From the NCBI GenBank assembly GCA_026261815.1, contig JAMPIT010000059.1:21748001-21812000 (forward strand): a DNA stretch of 64,000 bases, given 5' to 3'. A model generated the notes under the pieces. That model was not told the DNA's origin, made no database searches, and saw nothing but the letters and a program-made list of their open reading frames with translations. Below, one piece after another: positions 53,101 through 62,100 of this stretch. Within the stretch, counting starts at the first letter, position 1, and every line of letters starts with the position of its first letter. The position numbers were made by a program, and so were the translations under genes. This stretch comes from Monarcha castaneiventris obscurior. Taxonomy: Eukaryota; Chordata; Aves; Passeriformes; Monarchidae.

Positions 53101-56100
53101 CTAATCACCCCAGGCTTCCTGACCTCCAGTAATGTGGAGTTTGGCTGGCCAGCCAGAGGCCTTCTTCACTGGCTACTGGGACTGTGCAAACCATTTCCTC
53201 CTCTTCTTTCAGTGGCGAGAGTGGTGCTGGTAAGACGGAGAGCACTAAGCTCATTCTCAAGTTCTTGTCTGCAATGAGCCAACATTCACTGGAGCTGTCC
53301 TCCAGAGAGAAGACCTCCTGCGTGGAGCAAGCTATTCTTGAGAGCAGGTATTAGATCTTTCAATACATGGGTATTTTTTTCAGAAGACATAAGCCTTGAC
53401 ATTGAACTAAGAGCTTGCAATGTAATCAAATGTGTGTCTGTGTTCATTTACTGAACAGTGAAATGAATATTGGAGAAAGGGAAATATTCCATTAAACAAA
53501 ATTGTCTGGCTGCTCTAGAAAGTTGTGAACACGGTGGTGTCTCTTAGTGAAGCAAAAATACGCAGAGTTTTGAAATGGATGAAGCTTTAATGGTGGCTTT
53601 CATTTTTGTGTAGGGCAGAATTCAGATAATCAGAGTAAGGGAAATGGGTGATGGGAGGGAGAAACCTTTGGTTCAGTTTGTGTAGCCTGAGGATACGTTA
53701 GAACAAGATACAGCACGGTGAGGATAAGCTGCTCAAGCAGTAAAAGCATGCTGAGGAGAACTGATAACACAGATGAATAAATGCATCAGATAAATTGGAC
53801 ACAATCTACACAAGCAAGAAAGAAATCGTGGTGTTCACATGAAATGACACGGTTCTAAACTATTTAAAAACAAAGGCAATTTGAGATGCCATTACTTTTG
53901 TTTATCTTGCTCCATCTCTGCTATACGTGTTGTATCTTGATGTAGTTTTTTTTAATTGCCTTAGGACAAGGACTCCTTACATCTGTCTAGCAATTTGCAT
54001 GTGCTGAGATTTCTTATTGCTATAATTTGAGTACTGCAGTGACAATGGCATGCATCTTTTGAGCAATTACAGAAGAAGTAGCAAGTTGCAGTAACTACTC
54101 TGCAGCTGCAGAGTAGTTCAGTAGGATTTATCTTCCTGTTGCATGAATACTTGCACCTTTCGATAGGAAGCTGAGATGCCCATTGCTAATAAATGAAGGG
54201 TGATGCTGGGATGCAGGCTGCTGCTGAGGAGAGTGTCAGGGGGGAGCTTGTCAGAGCACTGTTCCTTTCACCAGCCCATGTGAAGCTGTTGGCGTGCTGG
54301 TCACATGTTAACACTCCTGTCGTTTTTTGCTTTCACAGTCCAATTATGGAAGCTTTTGGCAATGCGAAGACTGTTTACAACAACAACTCAAGTCGCTTTG
54401 GGAAGTTTATTCAGCTGAACATCTGCCAGAAAGGAAACATTCAGGGAGGAAGAATTATGGATTGTATCCTCGTTTAGTGATTGGATGCCTGTTTGTGGGA
54501 AGCCCCCATGTACCTCCTTGATGGAGGACTGAGGGACAACTGGCTTGCCTTTGTCCTTTCACTCCATCCTGAAATTTATGCAGTTAATCTGAGCTGATGT
54601 AGGTGGGAAGGGGAGGCAGCAACACCAAATTCACACATGCACACACGCTTTTGTGGCAGCGTGGGGTCTGTGTACTCTTGGAGGACCAGCATTTTGTATT
54701 GCTACTGCTAGCATGGCATGGCTCATGTGCATGTTCCCATTTAGGGAGCTAAAACAGCCTGAGTCCTTGGGAATAACTTCAGTTGTCAGCCATTTCCCTC
54801 ATTACTATATCCAAAGATAAGCTGCTTACTTCTCTGGAAAAGTACTTGAAAGAGCAGAGCTGCTCAGTTTCTGCAGTGTGAATCTGAGTGGGTTAAATCC
54901 TCAGATTTGTCCTGCATTTAGCAAAATCAGACTATGAGCCAGCTCTACTAGAGAACCAGAAGTGTGGGGATGAGGAATATTCCAAGGGGATCCTACCTGC
55001 TTTTTTAAACATAAGCTGCTTTTGCAGTGGGACAGATTTAATTCTTGAAGTTGTTTCCAAGCTTTCGGGAAAAGAAAAAGCAAAGGAAAACAGATGTCAT
55101 TTAAAATGCAGAATCTGCCAAGTCCAGTTTTGATGTGATGGAAGAAAAGGTGTCAATACATTGATATTAGAACTGCTACAATATTATCATTGTTGCTGCT
55201 TTATTTATCTTCTTGTAGGTATATTGTATGAAGCATGCTTAGCATGTTGTGAGAAAAGACGATGATAGTCTTGCTATTGTCTCAAATGAAAGAAGCAAGA
55301 TTATAAAAAGCTTCTGCATTAATTGCCTTTTACTTTATTCCTTGACTGAAGCTGTTGTTGCTGGCTCCAGATTTATTGGAAAAAGTAAGTTCATGTGTGC
55401 TTTTGCTTAGTTAATTGTGTTTGATTTAATGTTTTCTCTGAAACTGTGGATAAAAAAATTGTCCTTAAAAATGATCACTTAAGTGGAAACTATTTTTTAC
55501 TTTGACAGAATCGTGTAGTAAGACAAAACCCCGGGGAAAGAAATTATCATATATTTTATGCTCTGCTGGCAGGGATAGAAGAGAGAGAGAAAGGTGAGTG
55601 GCAAAGCACAAGTCACACAACTGTAGTGGTTTTCTGCTTGCAGTCAGCAGTGATGACAGCAGTGGGGAATTTAACTGCAGAAACCCACTAACCCAAGCAG
55701 AGAAATAGGTTATTTATTCAGGTGGGATTCAGTGAGTGTGAATTTGAGCTCAGCTTGATAAAGGAACCTACTTAGCTGAAGAATGTCACTGAGCTGATGG
55801 TAGTTTTTTCTCCCAGCTTCTGCTGTGGCCTTGGGAAAATTACTTGGGGACAAACATGCCTCATTCTGTTCAAACTGAATATTTTTGCTGGTACAAATAA
55901 CTCCACAGCAACAAAGATAAATAATTCTGGTTGTTCTAATCCTTTCTCATAAAGAATAAATCCACTGAACAAAAGAAATGGGATTTGTTTATGTGCAAAA
56001 TCGCCTAAAGCTGTCTCAGCATCTCCCTGTGGGCCTGCTGTCTTTGCATGCTAAAAAGTAGAGTTAACTCTATTATCCAGCTAAATAAAACAAAACCCAG

Positions 56101-59100
56101 CAAAATAATCCCCCATCTGATTTTAATATAAAACTTTGTCTTGTGCATTATTTTAACTTCTGAGCAAATTAATTGTCACCTGCTTAGGTCTGTCATAGTA
56201 ATTTGTGGAGTACTTTAGTTCTGGTATTTCTTTTCATTCACCCTGTTTTCTCTCCTCATTAGATGCTTTTTACTTATCTGTACCTGAGAATTACCACTAC
56301 CTGAACCAGTCTGGATGTACAGTGGATAAGACAATCAGCGACAAAGATTCTTTCAAGGAAGTCATTGTGAGTTGCTTCCCTAGTTTTTTTGCTTAAAAAT
56401 GGTAATGCTGAAGTTCAGGTGTGTGGTGCCCATTGACAGCAGGGTACAAAGCCTTCCTGTGCCTTCCTGCATATGCAGCTCTTTCATTGAGGCATTAATC
56501 TTACAGGGACTTACATTTTCTCAAAATGCTTCAATCTCATTTTGAGCGTGCCTTTACCTTTTCCTCCAGTATTTTGTTTTTACTCTGTTGTTTTAAAGTG
56601 TGCTGTAATTTAGCAAAATGCTTACATTTTGAAATGAAAAGAGTATCTGTTGGGGAGTCAGTAACACTTTTACACACATTTGCCTTTCCCTGCATTGTTT
56701 TATATTACAGATATGTATATTTATATATTTCACTGTTTTTCAATCTGAAAGCTTTGCCCAAATCATGTGGCATCTATTGGGTGGAGTCTGCACTGCAGCA
56801 CACAGGAAGTGAAGCACCTGTGACTCTTAAGTTGCATCTGGGAAATCCAATTGTATGGAGTAACTTATACAACAGAGTTATGAAAACATAAGCGCAGATT
56901 AAAAACCGGGTCCTGATGGAATCTCTCTGAATATCTTTATATCTTACATCCACAGCAATTAGTCTGTACTGATCATGCTAATTGGGTATTGTAGCACTGA
57001 GGTGATGTGTGTTAGATTTTAAAAATCAGATAAAACGCTTGTTTTTATGCCCTTCACCAAACTGTTTTTCTTAGCCATGTTAATCTTTTTGCTAAATTGA
57101 CAAATAAATGTGTAGTGGATGCAGCAGGTATTTTTAATGTAAAAGTCCCTCATCTTGTGTGGCAGAAGGAAGTGTTGGAAAAGTTGGTAACCTGTCTATA
57201 TTGTAGTCAACATGCTGAAGTTGATTAGGAGGACATTTAATTTGTGCTAATCATCCCAGGGTAGGCAGGGCATGAAATCAGCTGGGCAGGTGATGTTTGC
57301 CTGCTGCCCGCGGCGTGGGCAGGCTGGGAGCAGGGGCTGCCAGGCTGCATTCCCTGGGCAGGAGGTGGGCAGAAACCCCCACAGCTCACCCTCACCTGTC
57401 TTTTCCTGTTTGTAGTCACCTCCTCTGCCTGTTTTTATTGCAGTCTAAGTCTTGGAAATGTTACTTAAGGGAGGAACAGCACAGTGAGCAGGGAGATGAA
57501 CTCGTAGTCCTGCTGCCCTTTTGTTGTGAGAGGTTTTCTTTACAAATTAAACCTTCAACCATTATCTCTACTCTGCTTTGAATTGTGGGATGAGTCTGAG
57601 GCTTTTCCATTTGTAATGGATGATTTATGAAAGATAAAATGTGTCATCTGTCAAACACCTGCAGTGGCTATAACATGATGAGTCCAACTGTAAGGGTACA
57701 AAACTGTGATCTGGTCTCAGACATGCTCATATCACACCCATATGTGGAAAGTTGGTCATTTCAAGAGGCATACAATTGCCCTTTCTGTGTCAAAGGAAAG
57801 CATGTGTTCCTCTTGCTTTAGTATTTCTTTTAGTTTTTTACTATTTGCTTTTCTCCTCATTAATGTAGTTGATCCTTGATTGTTGCCATATTGTTTATTC
57901 ATAAATTCAGCACCTTTTATATGATACCTTTCCTCGTCAGTTTTACTGGAAGTTGTCAGACCACATTGGTAAGATGCATGCTTGGGCACAAACATTATCA
58001 AATCTTACATGCTGCTGTGTTTCCTCCCCCATGCCTCGTTACCTACAAGGCCAGTAGGCAAATTTTGGTAAAAACAAGCAGGAGGTAATCAATTAATAAT
58101 TCAAATTAGAGTAATTGCATCTGATGCACAGCTCAGTAGGTCGTTCCAATATTTATATCATTTTAATGATGAATTTGAAAGCAAATTACAACATCATTAC
58201 AGCATCAAAATGAAATTTCTTAAAAGCAGAGCAATACTTACATGTTCTAAGATGTTCCAGTGATGCCTTTGAGTGTATTCAGTTTGGGATGAAACCAAAG
58301 GAATGGACTTGAGCCAGCTTTCTTTTAGTCCTGACTTGCTTTTCCAAGGCCTTCCATTTCTGAGTCTGTGTACATGTTATTGAAGAAGCTCACATGTCAT
58401 TCCAGACTGCAATGGAAGTGATGGAGTTCAGCAGGGAGGAAGTACGGGAAGTTCTGAGGCTGTTGGCTGGCATTTTGCATCTGGGAAACATTGAGTTCAT
58501 CACTGCTGGCGGGGCACAAGTGTCCTTTAAAACAGGTGAGAAGGCTTTGCATCCAGTTCTAAAGGTTTCTTGGGGTCCTGAAAGCCTTAGTTGTGCTTAG
58601 GATATCTGAACATAGCAAGGACGAGCAGTGAAAGGGTTTTGCTCCTTTTTAACATCTGTAAATGTTGATTAAAATGTTACTTTGTGAGGATGGGGTTTGA
58701 CAGATAAGGCAAAGTAGTCTGCTCCTGGATGCTAGGTCTTAATTTGGGAAGACCTTGGGCACATATTTATTCCATTAACAGTAATGAAATTCTATTTGAA
58801 TCTAATTCCTTCTTTGAAATAGTCTCAAGATGATAAAACATAAGTACTCAAATACATTCCCTAACCAAGATCTCCACTGAAAGTATCTTTTTTTAGAGCT
58901 TTCAATATTTTGGTTACATATCTGAAAGAATGTGCTGGTATGTCCAAAGATTGAGCTGGTGGGCATTTAAAATGTTTGTTTAAATATGGCATTAGGGAGT
59001 AGCATTCTGCACTGCTTTATATACCACATTATAGCAAAACTGAAAATTAAAGTATGCATGGAAGAAAAATTTAGTTGGTTTATCCTCATCATCCCAAGCA

Positions 59101-62100
59101 AAGCAGAAGCACATTTGTGTGGACAAAGAGTCAATTACTGTTTGTATCTGGAAAAATGTGTTAGGGCAAGCAGTGGATTGTGTCAATTCTTGACATGTGG
59201 CATTAAGAGGAAAATAAATATTTGTGGCTTACTTGTGATATGTTTCTACTGCTAATTTCCCTCAGATGTACATATTTATGCCTTTTCATGAGTAGCAAAA
59301 CAGTATCCTAGAATTTCTAATTGTGTTTTCATCTCTAAACCCCGTCATTTTAGGAGCATCTAAAATGGTGGTGGTAGTAGTAGTAATAATAATGGCAGAA
59401 AACAAAACTGGTTTCATAACTTTACATTGAAGGACAAATTTGTATTTTTCTTTCTCTTTTTCCAGCCCTGGGTAGATCTGCTGAGTTACTGGGGTTAGAC
59501 TCCACACAACTGACAGAAGCATTGACACAGAGGTCGATGATACTCAGGGGAGAGGAAATCCTAACACCTCTTAGTATACAGCAGGTAAAGGCGTCTCAGT
59601 TGTGACATGTTTTAAGGGTCTTTGAAAGATGTCTCAGTCTTCAAGTCCAGAGAAATCACTGATCATTCAAGAACAGAAGCTTAGCTCATGCATCAGAGTT
59701 GTAATCAAAAGTACTACATAGTTTTTTGGGGAAGGGTATAATCTCTTTAGATCCCATCCTATTATTCTGGCCAGGGAATAGCTGGCCAGCTTGTCTCCTG
59801 TTATTTTTATGAAGCCTAATTACTTATCATTTTTTTCAAATTCTAAACATGTAGGCTGATAATCTTTTTATTATGGAGACTTGTGTCGGTGGGGTGTTTT
59901 TTCAAAATTTTCAGGAGAAGTATTTTTATAATTTACAAGAATGGAATTAGAAATCAGTGTTCATAACATTATGCTTCCCTGGGGTAAGTTAAGGTATTAT
60001 TTCCTACACTTCTCCTTCCTTCCTCTGCAACTTAAGTTTATAATGTCCTAGTTTTTTGAATGTTTTAGCCTTGTAATGTAATTTTAAAGCCACATAGGTG
60101 CACAGCTGTTTCAAGCTAAACTGTTAAACCTCAAATCATGATGCCTTGTAAGTGTTAATACAATTGCTGTCAAGCTATGTGGGAATAGGAAGCTTCTTGC
60201 ATTATACATTGCTTCGTGCTGTGCTAAGGACACTGACCAGCAGAGTCTGGTCATTTCTCAGTCACGGGGGTGGTTGATGTGTTGTGTATTTCTTTAATGC
60301 AGGCAATAGACAGCAGAGATTCTATGGCTATGGCACTTTATTCTCAGTGTTTTGCTTGGGTCATTAAGAAAATCAACAGCAGAATCAGGAGCAAGGAAGA
60401 CTTCAAGACTATTGGAATTTTGGACATATTTGGATTTGAAAACTTTGAGGTAGGTTTCAAAAGCTTATTCAAATGGCTTGTCTGATATTTATGCTTTATT
60501 GCTTTACATATTTTTGTCCTCCTCTTTGGAACTTAATTGTTAAACATGTTATGACTTAACCCATTCCCTTGTTTGCAAAGTAAAATACTTGAAGTGTGTG
60601 CATTTTTGAAAATTTCTTGTCTCTTTAGGTAAACCGTTTTGAGCAGTTCAATATTAACTATGCAAATGAGAAGCTTCAGGAGTATTTCAACAAACACATC
60701 TTTTCCTTGGAGCAACTGGAATACAGCAGGTAAGAGAGAGAGTACAAATTTGCAAGAATTTTGACAATATCGTATTCACTTGAAATCTTAGTTTGCAGCT
60801 TCCTTTGAAAATCTCTGTCTGGAGCTATGTATTTTATAAAAGCAAGCTGATTTTGCTGTGATTTGCAAGATGAATACACCAGCTTCTCCTATTTCTACAA
60901 CTAAAATAATTTCAACAAAAAGGCCTGCTTTATTTTCCTTAGGGAAGGACTAATTTGGGAAGATATTGACTGGACAGACAATGGAGAGTGCTTGGATCTT
61001 ATTGAAAAGGTAAGAAAGAATTTGATACTGTTACCTATTCCTCGTTTTTGTTCTGAGGTAATATGTCTTTAAAATATTTGTCAACACAAAAAACAAGTGA
61101 AGAGACTGGTGGGTCTTGCATGTTTAAATAGCAAACTTTTACTCAGATCGTTTTCATGTATGGCTGTATTAAGGATTATATTGGCAGCTCTTTTCCTTGT
61201 AGCAGCTTTTCTCTGTGTGTGATTATATACAAAAGCAGTATTTGGAGATGATTAAAAAGAGTCATTTGGGCCATGCCCACTGTTGCCAGGCAGGCTGTGT
61301 GAGCTGCTCTCCATGGCAGGGTGTGTGACTGGCAGAGTTCAGAGGAGCACAGGAGCGAGTGGCAGTGGGCAGATCCAGCTGGCAGGACGTGACTGCAGTC
61401 AGGGCAGTGTGGCTTTGCAGGAGCTGCTCTGGGCCCCTGGGACATGGCTTATTAAAATGTGCACCTGGAGAGCTGTGTTTCTCTGAGAGGCTGTATCAAC
61501 CTGGAGCTTGCTGGACACATTAATTAACTGCAGGGCAGCTTGCTTTGTTTACCACCTCTTCCAGCATGAGAAGTAGGGAACATCAAAGGAAATTACATAG
61601 AGGCATATGCAAAGCAAAGGGAGCTTGTGCTTCACACAGGGCAAAGTTAAACTGTGTATCTTTTGCTCTGCCCGTGGGTGCTGTGGGTGCTAAAAGTTTG
61701 CATTGGTTCAACAGCTGGGTAGATAATTATATGGAAGAAACTTTTTGGAAAGGCTGTTTTACAAACTCCTCAGACTCCTGATCATTAGAGATCTTGGAGA
61801 CTGGGGATATGTTCTGGGGCAGTGTCATTGCGTGCATCTAAAAACTGCCTACATCAGGAGAACTGTTAATTCTTCCAGTAGCTCGTTTTTCTTTATTTTG
61901 CCCACAGATCACATGCTCTGTATTTCAAAAGGAGTGTTGCCAGAAAAATAGGATTACAGTCACCTTCAGGACTGGGGTTTTAGTAGTATATGACTTTTTT
62001 GTGCCTCTCTGCACACAGCAACTTCAAGGACTTTGTCATTTTTCCAAACTGAGGAAAGTAGCTGTGTCCATCTGTGCACTAACTCATCTTCTCCCTCTTC

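Larger units (their letters stand above)
46170..53212 (+). other. MYO10 intron, 7.0 kb
   Basis: The intron begins GTGAGT and ends CTTCTTTCAG. It opens with a CTG repeat at 46181-46205 and contains an AT-rich simple repeat at about 48760-48862. A 194-codon frame at 49560-50144 opens on TTG, not ATG, and resembles nothing I know. Confidence 0.93.
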
